A stretch of DNA of 43,702 nucleotides from Candidatus Mediterraneibacter surreyensis (GCA_019118885.1 DWYB01000058.1:1-43702); one strand, 5' to 3'. Positions 1 to 8,512 are shown, counted from the stretch's first letter. Program-made: numbers and translations. Notes: generated by a model from the letters alone, not told the origin.

Positions 1-266
1 ACGACCGCTGTCGGATTACCGATTCCCAGCAGAGGAATGAGCATCCCCAGCAGAGAAATTGACGGAATTGTATAACAGATGTTCGCCACGGTAAGTACCG
101 GACCAGATGCTTTCGGACACTCGGCTATCCATATTCCCAGCAGGAGGCCTGTGATTCCCGCTAAGAGGACCGCAGTCAGCGAAAGAGTGATATGCGCGCC
201 GGTAAGCTCCAGAAACCAGTCTTTTCTCTCGATATAAAGCTGTATCACGTTCTGAAAGAACTCCAC
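1..266 (-). CDS. Glycine betaine/carnitine/choline ABC transporter permease (5' part, truncated by window edge)
   Basis: The reverse strand reads open from a GTG at 266 to the window edge, giving the first 88 residues. A GAGGAGAG ribosome binding site lies just upstream. The visible protein starts with VEFFQNVIQLYIERKDWF and continues into hydrophobic segments with HITLSL, then YTIPSISLLGML and a GIGNPTAVV stretch. This is the pattern of ProW/OpuBB/OpuCB permeases, which form the membrane channel of osmoprotectant importers. The overlapping ATG at 268 hits a stop after seven codons, so GTG is the start. The substrate (betaine, choline or carnitine) cannot be told from this fragment. The gene is divergent from the VWA operon and shares the 243-base spacer 267-509 with it; I see no convincing consensus promoter in that spacer. 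Confidence 0.8.
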   Translation of the reverse strand, partial: MEFFQNVIQLYIERKDWFLELTGAHITLSLTAVLLAGITGLLLGIWIAECPKASGPVLTVANICYTIPSISLLGMLIPLLGIGNPTAV

Positions 267-509
267 ATTTTCTCTCCTCTCAGATGAATTTCACCGCAAA
301 AAATACGGATACAATGCACATTATAATTCAAAGCACCTGATTTTTCCATATGTAAAATATTTCTGTCCTGTTTTTACATTGATTTTACGCGTATTTCACA
401 CTGTCCGGATAGAACCGTTTACATTTTTAAGCGAAAATATAAAAAAGATAGCAGCGTCAATGCAAAATGGCACTTATAGTATCTATATTTACAGAAGGAG
501 ATCCTGTTT

Positions 510-2144
510 ATGAAAAAAAGATTTTCTGCCCTGCTTCTGACTCTCTGTACTGTGTTTCTTACTGCCGGGTGTTCTCATCTGCCGGGGACAGCTTTTACCG
601 GAAGCAGCGGTGAATCCCCGGGCAATAACGATCCTGCCTTTACCGCCGGCAGCGGTGATACAACGATCCGCATCCTGTCCGGATCCGAGAATCAGGAACT
701 GGAAGAGATTATCTCGGACTGCGCAGACAAGGCAGGAGTGCGCATTGAAATGGATTATCAGGGTTCTGTCGACATTATGCGCGAGCTGCAGAGCGGAGCC
801 GCAGGCTACGATGCAGTATGGCCTGCCAGCAGTATGTGGCTGTCTCTCGGTGACTCACAGCATCTGGTGAAACACAGCCAGTCCGTCTCTCTGACTCCCG
901 TAGTGTTCGGCATACGCCGGAGTCTTGCTGAGGAGCTGGGATTTACAGACGGGGATGTATCTGTAAAGGATATCCTCACTGCGATCAGCGATGGTAAGAT
1001 GACATTCTGTATGACAAGCGCTACACAGTCCAACTCCGGTGCAAGTGCTTATATTGGTTTTCTCTACGCGCTGCTTGGCAAACAGGAGGGACTGACGTCG
1101 GAGGATCTGCAGAGCGATGCCCTGAAAACTCAGATCCGTGAACTGTTAAGCGGGGTAGACAGAAGCTCCGGCAGCTCTGACTGGCTGAAGGATATGTTCC
1201 TGAAAGGAAACTATGACGCCATGGTCAACTATGAATGTCTGGTCATCGATGCAAACGAACAGCTTACGGCAGAAGGAAAAGAACCTCTATACGTTGTTTA
1301 TCCTTATGACGGACTTTCCATTGCCGATTCACCTCTGGGATATGTAGACCATGACGACGGGCAGAAAGAAGAGGCTTTCCTTGCCTTTCAGGAGGAGATC
1401 ATGTCAGCGGACAGCCAGTCCGCCATCGAAGCGACCGGAAGACGTATTACTGCCAGCGGCGTCTCAGAAGAAAACAAAGATGTCTTCAGCGCTGACTGGG
1501 GAATTGACACAGAACGGATACTCTCCCCGATCCAGATGCCCGAAGCAGATGTTCTCATGGACGCACTGAACATTTATCAGACAGAATTTAAAAAGCCGTC
1601 ACTCAACATCTACTGTCTGGACTTTTCCGGCAGTATGACAGGAGAAGGCGAAGACCAGCTCAAAGAAGCCATGTCCCAGATCCTGATCCAGAAAAACGCT
1701 GAGAAAAATCTGCTTCAGGCAAGTGACGGTGAAGTTAATATTGCCGTGCTTTTCGATGATGAAATCGTCGATATCCTTCAGGCATCGGATGACAGCGACG
1801 CTGCACTGGAAGAACTTTACAATGAAATTGCTTCCGCGCAGCCCGGAGGCGGAACGGATATTTATAAAGCCGCGGCAGAAGCCTACAGCCTGGCTTCCGG
1901 CTATGACTTAAGCCAGTATACTCCGGCCGTCATCCTTATGACTGACGGGCAGTCTGTATACAATGAATCCGTATTTGAAGACGCACTCGAAGCATATGGC
2001 AGCAGCATACCTGTGTTCTCCATTACATTCGGGGATGCTGATCCTTCACAGCTTGAAGCTCTGGCAGCAATAACGGACGCCCGCGTCTTTGACGGCACAA
2101 AAGATCTGACAGAGGCATTCCGCAGCGTAAAGGGATATAACTAG
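510..2144 (+). CDS. Lipoprotein with binding-protein-like domain and C-terminal von Willebrand A domain
   Basis: A 544-residue exported lipoprotein with lipobox LTAGC (lipidated Cys21). Residues about 52-345 look like a type II periplasmic-binding fold: short beta/alpha units, a PASS motif and a QSNSGAS loop. Residues about 366-540 are a VWA domain with a full MIDAS metal site: D371-x-S373-x-S375 (DFSGS), T449 in GGGTD and D479 in MTDG. VWA domains bind partners through a divalent metal. The start has a GAAGGAG site ten bases upstream. It heads a four-gene run with XpaC-like, binding-like and TelA genes, so the module probably joins an extracytoplasmic sensor to a cytoplasmic stress protein. 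The domain calls are solid; the function is inferred and unknown. Confidence 0.85.
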   Translation: MKKRFSALLLTLCTVFLTAGCSHLPGTAFTGSSGESPGNNDPAFTAGSGDTTIRILSGSENQELEEIISDCADKAGVRIEMDYQGSVDIMRELQSGAAGYDAVWPASSMWLSLGDSQHLVKHSQSVSLTPVVFGIRRSLAEELGFTDGDVSVKDILTAISDGKMTFCMTSATQSNSGASAYIGFLYALLGKQEGLTSEDLQSDALKTQIRELLSGVDRSSGSSDWLKDMFLKGNYDAMVNYECLVIDANEQLTAEGKEPLYVVYPYDGLSIADSPLGYVDHDDGQKEEAFLAFQEEIMSADSQSAIEATGRRITASGVSEENKDVFSADWGIDTERILSPIQMPEADVLMDALNIYQTEFKKPSLNIYCLDFSGSMTGEGEDQLKEAMSQILIQKNAEKNLLQASDGEVNIAVLFDDEIVDILQASDDSDAALEELYNEIASAQPGGGTDIYKAAAEAYSLASGYDLSQYTPAVILMTDGQSVYNESVFEDALEAYGSSIPVFSITFGDADPSQLEALAAITDARVFDGTKDLTEAFRSVKGYN

Positions 2145-2191
2145 AAACCGGACCGGGAACAGATGTATTTAAAGAAAGGATCTTATGGTGA

Positions 2192-2848
2192 ATGAAACCG
2201 GATAAATGGAAAGACACATTAAGCATCATCTTATCTGCAGTACTGGCACTGGCACTGTTTCTCATTCTTCTGCTGATACTTAAGTGGAACCTGATCCTGT
2301 GCATGGTACTTGCAGCCGCAGTATATATCGCGCTGAGCCTTATCTTTAAACCTGTAAAACGTATCGGCAGGATCGAGGTAGACGCCTTAAGCAACGGTGA
2401 ATTTCTGAACGATCGGCTGACTGAGGCAGGATCTGATTATAACCGGATGCAAAGGGCGGTCCGTCAGATTCAGGAACAGCCTCTTCTCCGGGAATGTCAG
2501 GATCTCATCAGCCGCGCAGGCAGCATCTTAAAATATCTCACCGACAACCCGGAGAAAATTCCCGCTGCCCGGCGCTACATCGACTATTATCAGGAAACGG
2601 CTGCAAACGTACTGGAACATTATGCAGAACTAAAAAGTACAGGTTTGTCCACAGTTGAAACAGAAAAGGTATTAAAGAGCACCCGCGAAAGTATTTCCAC
2701 TCTCAAGGCTGCATTTGACCTTCAGTTTGAAAAACTGATGCAGAATGAACTGATGGATATGGAAGCCGATCTTAACCTCCTGAAACAGACACTCAGATCA
2801 GAAGGCTATAAAGAACCGGAAAAGAAAGGACAGGAGATTTCCAAATGA
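2192..2848 (+). CDS. XpaC-like membrane protein (5-bromo-4-chloroindolyl phosphate hydrolysis family)
   Basis: A 218-residue protein with two closely spaced N-terminal membrane helices (about residues 9-30 and 33-52), followed by a charged, helical cytoplasmic-type domain. This architecture and the C-terminal helices (RRYIDYYQETAANVLEHY, then LKSTRESISTLKAAFD) match the XpaC family. In Bacillus subtilis xpaC sits beside yaaN, a TelA homologue, and here TelA is two genes downstream. The biochemical role is not established despite the family name. The nearby ATG at 2185 runs into a stop after six codons, so 2192 is used, with AAAGGA 11 bases before it. Its stop overlaps the next start by four bases (ATGA), implying translational coupling. 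Confidence 0.8.
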   Translation: MKPDKWKDTLSIILSAVLALALFLILLLILKWNLILCMVLAAAVYIALSLIFKPVKRIGRIEVDALSNGEFLNDRLTEAGSDYNRMQRAVRQIQEQPLLRECQDLISRAGSILKYLTDNPEKIPAARRYIDYYQETAANVLEHYAELKSTGLSTVETEKVLKSTRESISTLKAAFDLQFEKLMQNELMDMEADLNLLKQTLRSEGYKEPEKKGQEISK

Positions 2849-3906
2849 AGAAAAGAATGATCGGGCTCGCACTTCTTGTCGTGATCATGCTCGTGACCGG
2901 CGGTATTTATATGGCGGCCGGCCGTACTCCGCAGATCATCACCGTAGACGGATATGTAGGCGGAGAAAAGATCGAACTGCTGGAAGACGAAGAAGTACAG
3001 TCAATCCTGGAAGAAGATTACGGGGTAAAGGCCGACTATTCCCGCGCCGGCTCCCTTGACATGATGACGGCAGATATGGACGGGATGGACTACCTCTTCC
3101 CGTCAAGCAGTATTGCAGGGGAATATTACGAAGATCTCCACGGTTCGCCGGAACAGAGCGAGATCGTCCTCAACACTCCCATCGTTCTCTACACACACCG
3201 GGCCGTGCTGGATGCATTTGACAGTCAGGGACTGATCTCCTCATCCGGCAGCTCCTATTATATCGATATGACAAAACTGGTAGAGCTGATCCAGAACGAC
3301 ACATCATGGGCTGATATCGGTCTTCCCGAGCTGTATGGAAATATTTCCGTAGACACCACAGACCCTGCCAGATCCAATTCCGGAAATATGTTTGCCGCCC
3401 TTCTTGCAAATGTATTGAACGGGGGACAGACACTGACGCAGGAAAATCTCCAGACAATCCTGCCGCAGCTTCAGGACATTTTCGGAAAGCTGGGATATAT
3501 GGAAACATCATCCTCAGATCTGTTCAGCCAGTTTCTCAGAATGGGCATCGGGGCGAAACCTGTCATTGCCGGATATGAGAGCCAGCTTATCGAATATGCA
3601 GCCCTCTACCCGGATCAGTACGAAACTATGAAGGACGATATCGTCATGCTCTATCCCACGCCGACCGTCTGGTCCACTCACGTGTTTATCGCTCTGGATG
3701 CAAACGGACAGGTGCTCCTGAACGGACTTCTGGATGAAGATATCCAGCGGCTTGCATGGGAGAAGCACGGATTCCGCACAGGCAATTATGCAACTGTATC
3801 TGAAAGCAGCAGCCTGACCGCCCAGGGCGTGGCAGATACGATCACCCAGGTAACACAGGTTCCGTCCTATGATGTTATGAAAGTGATCATTGAACAGCTG
3901 CAATAA
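2845..3906 (+). CDS. Membrane-anchored extracellular solute-binding-like protein
   Basis: A 353-residue protein with one N-terminal membrane segment (about residues 5-24) and no lipobox cysteine, so it is probably anchored by an uncleaved helix. The rest resembles a type II solute-binding fold. Several stretches parallel the N-terminal half of the VWA lipoprotein two genes upstream: DYSRAGSLDMM against DYQGSVDIM, PSSS against PASS, NTPIVLY against LTPVVFG, and ARSNSGN against TQSNSGA. The two therefore look like paralogues, one with VWA added. No transporter permease or ATPase is present, so import is unlikely; ligand sensing or scaffolding is more plausible. It overlaps the XpaC-like gene by four bases. 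Confidence 0.75.
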   Translation: MKKRMIGLALLVVIMLVTGGIYMAAGRTPQIITVDGYVGGEKIELLEDEEVQSILEEDYGVKADYSRAGSLDMMTADMDGMDYLFPSSSIAGEYYEDLHGSPEQSEIVLNTPIVLYTHRAVLDAFDSQGLISSSGSSYYIDMTKLVELIQNDTSWADIGLPELYGNISVDTTDPARSNSGNMFAALLANVLNGGQTLTQENLQTILPQLQDIFGKLGYMETSSSDLFSQFLRMGIGAKPVIAGYESQLIEYAALYPDQYETMKDDIVMLYPTPTVWSTHVFIALDANGQVLLNGLLDEDIQRLAWEKHGFRTGNYATVSESSSLTAQGVADTITQVTQVPSYDVMKVIIEQLQ

Positions 3907-3955
3907 AATTACACTATAAAATATACTTAACGGAAACAGAAAAGGAGGCTCTTTT

Positions 3956-5074
3956 ATGCCTGAAATCACACTTGCAGACCTTGTAAAATCCAGTTCTGTT
4001 CAACCTGCACCCGAAGTCCCGTCGGCTGCTGCTGAGGAACTAAATGAACAGCTTGACATTCTGACTCCCGAAGAGCGCAGACAGGCAGATGAACTCAAAG
4101 AACAGATTGACATACGCGATTCCCAGATGCTCATGCAGTACGGCTCCGGGGCCAGACAGAACATCGCTGAATTCTCCGGAAATATATTGAACAATATCCG
4201 TGCCAAAGACACCGGATATATCGGGGAACTGATGACAGACCTTGTCACGAATGTGCAGGATCTCAATTTTGATTCCCTCGAAAAAGACTCCGGCATCCTC
4301 GGCATCTTCCGGAAAGCAGAAGCAAAAGTAAAGAAATTCCTCTCTCAGTATGAAAAGCTTGAAGTACAGGTGGACCGTATCGAAGGGAAACTGGAAGAAG
4401 CACGTATGGAAATGCTCAAGGACATCGGTATGTTCGATTCGCTCTACCAAAAGAATCTTGACTATTTCAAACAGCTCCAGATCTACATCACAGCAGGGGA
4501 TGAAAAGATAAAAGAACTCCGGGAACAGACGATCCCGTCTCTGCGCGCCGAAGCAGAGAAAAGCGGGGATCCCATGCATGCCCAGCTCGTCCGGGATTTC
4601 GAAGATACTGTAACCCAGTTTGAGAAAAAGGTACACGACCTGAAGACGAGCAAGACAATCGCCATTCAGACAGCTCCCCAGATCAGGCTTATCCAGAACA
4701 ACGACAAACTGCTTGCTGATAAGATCCAGACTGCTATCCAGGAGACCATTCCCCTTTGGAAGAGCCAGATGGTAATGGCCCTCGGGCTTTACAGACAGCA
4801 GGAAACGCTGAAACTGCAGCGCGATGTCACAGATACGACCAATGCACTGCTGCTGAAAAACTCCGAAATCCTCAAACAGAATACTATCGATGTGGCGAAA
4901 GAATCTGAACGCGGCATTGTAGATATCGAAACACTCAAAAAAGCGAACGAAAACCTGATCTCAACTATGAATGAAGCGGTCCGTATTCAAAAAGAAGGCC
5001 ATGACAAACGCATGGCTGCCGAACAGGAACTTATCAAAATCGAAAATGAAATCAGACAGGCGCTGCTCACATAG
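3956..5074 (+). CDS. TelA/KlaA/YaaN family toxic-anion-resistance-like protein
   Basis: A 372-residue, highly helical cytoplasmic protein of usual length for the TelA family (PF05816). Recognisable features are LTPEERRQADELKEQID near residues 37-52, YGSGARQNIAEFS, the long central coiled-coil region with QYEKLEVQVDRIEGKLEEA, and the conserved end WKSQMVMALGLYRQQETLKLQRDVTDTTN followed by NAxLLKxN-type helices. TelA was named for tellurite resistance in plasmids, but chromosomal members belong to wider envelope and stress networks together with Ter and VWA proteins. A strong AAAGGAGGCTC site precedes the ATG. It is the last gene of the VWA/XpaC/binding/TelA run and ends in a hairpin. Confidence 0.9.
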   Translation: MPEITLADLVKSSSVQPAPEVPSAAAEELNEQLDILTPEERRQADELKEQIDIRDSQMLMQYGSGARQNIAEFSGNILNNIRAKDTGYIGELMTDLVTNVQDLNFDSLEKDSGILGIFRKAEAKVKKFLSQYEKLEVQVDRIEGKLEEARMEMLKDIGMFDSLYQKNLDYFKQLQIYITAGDEKIKELREQTIPSLRAEAEKSGDPMHAQLVRDFEDTVTQFEKKVHDLKTSKTIAIQTAPQIRLIQNNDKLLADKIQTAIQETIPLWKSQMVMALGLYRQQETLKLQRDVTDTTNALLLKNSEILKQNTIDVAKESERGIVDIETLKKANENLISTMNEAVRIQKEGHDKRMAAEQELIKIENEIRQALLT

Positions 5075-5109
5075 AACAGCGCCTGGAGTCTGTCAGCCAG
5101 ACAGTTTAT
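5057..5109 (+). terminator. Double hairpin terminator after telA-like gene
   Basis: A perfect 9-bp stem (CAGGCGCTG at 5057-5065 with CAGCGCCTG at 5077-5085) spans the telA-like stop codon. A second 5-bp stem (CTGTC at 5090-5094 with GACAG at 5100-5104) leads into TTTATTTTT. The second hairpin overlaps the last codon of the convergent Rpn-like gene, so the terminator lies between convergent genes. Confidence 0.65.
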
Positions 5110-5776
5110 TTTTATTTGTCTCTTCCTCAGTTAAAGCTGCTATTTCGTTTAGGTCCAGGTCAAGCAATTCTGCGATTTCTTCCCTCGACTTTCCTTTCTT
5201 TATCATATTTTCAATAACGCGTTTAAGTGCAGCCTGTTCACCTTTTTGTTCTCCTCGCCGCAGAGCACTGCTCATCTGTGAGTTATAATCTCTAATGGCG
5301 CGTTCACGCGCTTCATACTCCAGCTTAGCCCGCTCATCCGCACTCAATTTTTCCAGTTCCTTGTACGCCTCTTCAATGTATGAATCCGTTTTTGCCATAG
5401 CCGCAAACTCCTTCCTCGACTTCCCGCCAAAGAATTTCATCCATTTAATAAGGTCATCTCCGCTCCTGATATCCGGAGGCAGCTTTTTGAGTTCCAGAAC
5501 CTGCATCTCCATGTCAATCTGTGTTTTATCCTCCATCAGTACCCGGACATCCAGAATCCCAAGTTTATCATCCTGATACTCCTGACCAAGTACAGTCGGA
5601 AGCAGTACAGTCTCGCGTATCGTCTCCGGATCTTTCTTAAGGAGCGCCGCAATAAATCCTTTTCTTACTTTCGGATTATTCATCAGACCCTTAAAACAGA
5701 AATCCACAGTAGGAAGCATTATAAAATTGTCATCATTTCGTTCGCCTTTTTCTCTTATATCATCTTCTGGCTTCAT
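5093..5776 (-). CDS. Rpn-type PD-(D/E)XK nuclease/putative transposase, internally shortened
   Basis: A 227-residue protein matching Rpn family recombination-promoting nuclease/putative transposases of Lachnospiraceae. The N-terminus carries NFIMLPTVDFCFKGLM, then the core DDKLGILDVRVLMEDKTQIDMEMQV, the D...ExQ form of the PD-(D/E)XK site. The C-terminus carries KWMKFFGGKSRKEFAAMAKT and a charged helix ending RRGEQKGEQ. Family members are usually near 290-310 residues. Here EMQV joins directly to LELKKLPP, so the segment between the nuclease core and the ILELKKLP motif, roughly 60-70 residues in my recollection of the family, appears to be missing in frame. It is probably a degenerate or partially active copy. 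No flanking inverted repeats or target duplications are visible. Confidence 0.75.
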   Translation of the reverse strand: MKPEDDIREKGERNDDNFIMLPTVDFCFKGLMNNPKVRKGFIAALLKKDPETIRETVLLPTVLGQEYQDDKLGILDVRVLMEDKTQIDMEMQVLELKKLPPDIRSGDDLIKWMKFFGGKSRKEFAAMAKTDSYIEEAYKELEKLSADERAKLEYEARERAIRDYNSQMSSALRRGEQKGEQAALKRVIENMIKKGKSREEIAELLDLDLNEIAALTEEETNKNKLSG

Positions 5777-5869
5777 AGTTATTTCTCCTTCATCTTATCA
5801 TATCTGTTAAAAATAAAAAAGTGGAATCCAACTCGATGATCATCTTCTAAGACTGTCCTGACAGTAAAA

Positions 5870-5899
5870 GACACCCGGGGCAAATCTGCTCCGGATGTC
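5870..5899 (-). terminator. Probable terminator of the DUF6145/birA transcript
   Basis: Arms at 5870-5882 and 5887-5899 form a 13-bp GC-rich stem with one mismatch and one wobble. On the minus strand it is followed by TTTTACTG. It lies about 125 bases past the DUF6145-type stop. A second small perfect palindrome (ACTGTC CT GACAGT, 5852-5865) sits next to it. The rest of 5777-6023 holds no gene that I can see. Confidence 0.5.
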
Positions 5900-6023
5900 C
5901 TCAAAATACCATAACATATTCAGACTTACAATAAAGAATTCATTAAAAATACAGTTACCAACAAACTTACGCTGATTATAAAAAGTTATCCCCCGATTGA
6001 TCAAAAATCAGCGTCTGCCTCTT

Positions 6024-6368
6024 TCATTTCTTCAGGTTATCCTCAATCTCTTCCCCCAGATAAAACACTTTGAAGAACATTTCCAAAGACTCAAACAGCT
6101 CTCTCTTCGTCTTCTGAAGTTCCTTGATCTTCAGCACGCTTCCGATCTCATCAAAAAAGAAATCCTCCTCTTTATGATCTACCTTTAGTTCAAGGTTCCC
6201 ATTTTCATCGAAGACAAGCATCAGAATCCCTCCCACATCTTCCGTATATAACACACACATGATCTGGAGCTCCCGCTTAATATTCTCCGGCAGAGAATCA
6301 AACTCCGGATTCAGATAATATTTCTGTTCATAGGCGCTTGCTGCGCACAGCACGATTTCTTCGTTCAT
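6024..6368 (-). CDS. DUF6145-like small protein
   Basis: A 114-residue cytoplasmic protein with acidic and aromatic patches (KEEDFFFDEIGSVLKIKELQ) and no membrane segment. It resembles the DUF6145 family of Lachnospiraceae, short proteins of unknown function; I place it there by recall of sequence character, not by a search. A strong GGGAGGAGAAAG ribosome site precedes the ATG. It lies 35 bases downstream of birA on the same strand, so the two are likely cotranscribed. Nothing in it suggests an enzyme active site. Confidence 0.65.
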   Translation of the reverse strand: MNEEIVLCAASAYEQKYYLNPEFDSLPENIKRELQIMCVLYTEDVGGILMLVFDENGNLELKVDHKEEDFFFDEIGSVLKIKELQKTKRELFESLEMFFKVFYLGEEIEDNLKK

Positions 6369-6403
6369 ATCTTTCTCCTCCCTTGCTGTATGCTCACACT
6401 TGT

Positions 6404-7396
6404 TTACACATATCCATACACACCCCGCACGGATACTTCTCCTGCATATATCTTTTCTACAGTTGAGTCTTTCCTTCGCACGATCAGCTCTCCTGTCCGC
6501 CCAATACCGATGGCATGAGCCTGATATGTTTCTTTTGCTCCGATAATCTGAACATCACGATCAAGATTAACCAGCAGGGCACTGTATCGGTCGATCATCC
6601 CAGACAAGTCTTCAGTTTTTAAGAATATATCATAATTTTCCTCCAGGCGCTCCATGACTGCCGCAATCAGAGGTGCGCGTTTAACTGTATGCCCGCACTC
6701 TATCCGCAGAGATGTTGCTGTCTGTGCTATTTCTTCTGGAAAATCAGTCAGGTTCACATTGATCCCCACACCTATAGTCACATGATTGATATAATCAATC
6801 TGGCTGCTCATCTCTGTCAGGATTCCAGCCAGCTTTTTCCCGTTGATAATGATATCATTGGGCCATTTGATCTGGAGTGCGGGGCATTCGGACTGTGACA
6901 TGCACTGTCCAATCCCTTCCGCAACACTGAGCGCCATGACAAGCGTAAGCATGGAGGCCTTATCCGGCCTGATCTCCGGGCGCAGCAGAATAGACATGTA
7001 GATACTGCTGCCCGCCGGAGATATCCACGTTCGCCCCCGCCGCCCGCGGCCCGCTGTCTGCCTGTCCGCTACAGCGAGAGTGCCGTGAGGCGCGCCCTCG
7101 TCGCCCGCCTGTTTGATCCTTAGATTTGTAGAGTCCGTCACATCATAATACAATATATTTCTGCCTGCCCATTGTGTCTTCATCAGACTGTCCAGCTCTT
7201 CCTTCGTCATTACGTCCGGACTGTCCACAATGTGATAACCCTTATTTCGCACGGCTTCTACCTGATAGCCGTCCTCCTGAAGCTGACGGATCACTTTCCA
7301 CACGGCAGTTCTGGACACACCGAACCGTTCGCTGATCTGCTGCCCGGAGATATACCCTTCACTCTCCCGTAAAAGCTTTAAAATCTCTGATTTCAT
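6404..7396 (-). CDS. birA: Bifunctional biotin-[acetyl-CoA-carboxylase] ligase / biotin operon repressor BirA
   Basis: A 330-residue protein that activates biotin with ATP to biotinyl-5'-AMP and transfers it to the lysine of biotin carboxyl carrier proteins. The N-terminal winged helix (about residues 1-60, ISERFGVSRTAVWKVIRQLQ) gives DNA binding, so it is the bifunctional class that also represses biotin genes. The catalytic domain shows GRGRRGR (116-122), the biotin-binding loop, and KWPNDI (177-182) followed by GKKLAGILTEM. A C-terminal SH3-like domain ends the protein. Length is normal. It is divergent from the LysR gene and followed by the DUF6145-like gene. Confidence 0.95.
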   Translation of the reverse strand: MKSEILKLLRESEGYISGQQISERFGVSRTAVWKVIRQLQEDGYQVEAVRNKGYHIVDSPDVMTKEELDSLMKTQWAGRNILYYDVTDSTNLRIKQAGDEGAPHGTLAVADRQTAGRGRRGRTWISPAGSSIYMSILLRPEIRPDKASMLTLVMALSVAEGIGQCMSQSECPALQIKWPNDIIINGKKLAGILTEMSSQIDYINHVTIGVGINVNLTDFPEEIAQTATSLRIECGHTVKRAPLIAAVMERLEENYDIFLKTEDLSGMIDRYSALLVNLDRDVQIIGAKETYQAHAIGIGRTGELIVRRKDSTVEKIYAGEVSVRGVYGYV

Positions 7397-7429
7397 ATCT
7401 GCTCACTTTCTGAAACTTTCTTCCGATAC

Positions 7430-7459
7430 AGTATATCACAAGACAATCTGAAATGTAAA
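7430..7459 (-). promoter_or_regulatory. Sigma-A promoter of birA
   Basis: On the minus strand, -35 TTTACA (7454-7459) and -10 TATACT (7430-7435) are separated by 18 bases, 34 bases upstream of the birA ATG. No clear biotin operator palindrome is visible around it. Confidence 0.55.
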
Positions 7460-7509
7460 CGCGGCACAAGGAGCTTGCAAAACACAGTGCAGCAGCCGCA
7501 AACACCAGC

Positions 7510-7538
7510 TTGATTGCAGCCTCCCGCGATGTTATACT
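7510..7538 (+). promoter_or_regulatory. Sigma-A promoter of the LysR regulator
   Basis: -35 TTGATT (7510-7515) and -10 TATACT (7533-7538) have a 17-base spacer and lie about 58 bases before the ATG at 7597. The AT-rich leader that follows contains ATATCGAT. Confidence 0.5.
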
Positions 7539-7596
7539 TTATAAATAGATTTTATAGATATCGATTTACTTTTTTATTTGTTAAGGATGGATTTTT

Positions 7597-8460
7597 ATGA
7601 ATACGATACAATTAGAATGTTTTATTGCAGTGGCGGAACATCTGAACTTCTCAAGGGCTTCCGAAGCGCTCCGGATCACTCAGCCCGCAGTCAGCCATCA
7701 GATCCAGTCGCTGGAAGAAGAACTTGACGTTAAGTTATTCAAACGCACAAGCAAAAGTGTGTCTCTTACTCAGGAAGGGATCCAGTTTCTCCCTGATGCA
7801 CAGTTGATTCTGAAAACTGCGCTGTCCGCCAAAGAGCGTCTCGGACAACATGAACACTTTATCCCATTTGAACTTGGATGCCACAATCGAATGGAAATCA
7901 ACCTGCTGCCGCCCATATTGAAAACACTGTCCGAAGACTTTCCCTTGCTGCGCCCATCTATACAGCTGGTTCCCTTTCCGTCGCTTCTCGGGCTGATAGA
8001 AAACAAACAGATACATGCTGCTTTCGGCATAAAAGAAGAGCAGAAAAAGTCCTCTCTGTACTTCAGGGAGTTCTGTTCTGCTCCTGTCGCCTGTATCTGC
8101 TCGCCTGAGCATCCTCTGGCACAATATGAATCGCTTACTAAAAAACAACTCTCAAGCAGTATCATAGCCTGCTCTCCGCGCCAGATCGCCGATCCTATCT
8201 TCTCGATTCAGAACAGCGTCTTAACAAAACTAAGACCGGAGCAGCGCTATTTCGCTGAAAATATGGAAAGCGCCCTGACCCTTGTCAAAGCGCAGTTCGG
8301 CTATACATTATATCCTGACGTTGCTCCGGCAAGAGAACCGGATCTGAGATATATCCCGGTCACCGATATTCCAAAGATGCCTTTCGGCGTGTATTACCGA
8401 TATGACGATGATCATCCTGTACTCAGGAGATTCTTAATGCTCTGCAGGGAGATCCTGTAG
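7597..8460 (+). CDS. LysR family transcriptional regulator
   Basis: A 287-residue LysR-type regulator. The N-terminal winged helix-turn-helix is canonical: MNTIQLECFIAVAEHLNFSR, then SEALRITQPAVSHQIQSLEE and LFKRTSKSVSLT. The effector-binding domain (about residues 90-287) is a two-lobed periplasmic-binding fold and carries the typical IHAAFG segment. These regulators usually act on a divergent neighbour, here birA, but the 200-base spacer shows no obvious T-N11-A box, so the target and effector cannot be named. Next on the far side is a convergent radical SAM gene separated by a terminator. Confidence 0.9.
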   Translation: MNTIQLECFIAVAEHLNFSRASEALRITQPAVSHQIQSLEEELDVKLFKRTSKSVSLTQEGIQFLPDAQLILKTALSAKERLGQHEHFIPFELGCHNRMEINLLPPILKTLSEDFPLLRPSIQLVPFPSLLGLIENKQIHAAFGIKEEQKKSSLYFREFCSAPVACICSPEHPLAQYESLTKKQLSSSIIACSPRQIADPIFSIQNSVLTKLRPEQRYFAENMESALTLVKAQFGYTLYPDVAPAREPDLRYIPVTDIPKMPFGVYYRYDDDHPVLRRFLMLCREIL

Positions 8461-8475
8461 AAAAGTCAGCCAATA

Positions 8476-8512
8476 AGCGCCTCTGTCTCACATGACAGAG
8501 GGCGCTGTTTTC
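8476..8512. terminator. Bidirectional terminator between LysR and radical SAM genes
   Basis: AGCGCCTCTGTC pairs with GACAGAGGGCGCT (one bulged base) around a TCACAT loop, followed by GTTTTCC on the plus strand. It lies between two convergent genes and could serve both. Confidence 0.7.

Noticed and set aside
5093-5776. A complete insertion sequence around the Rpn-like gene
   Set aside because: No terminal inverted repeats or target-site duplications are visible on either side.
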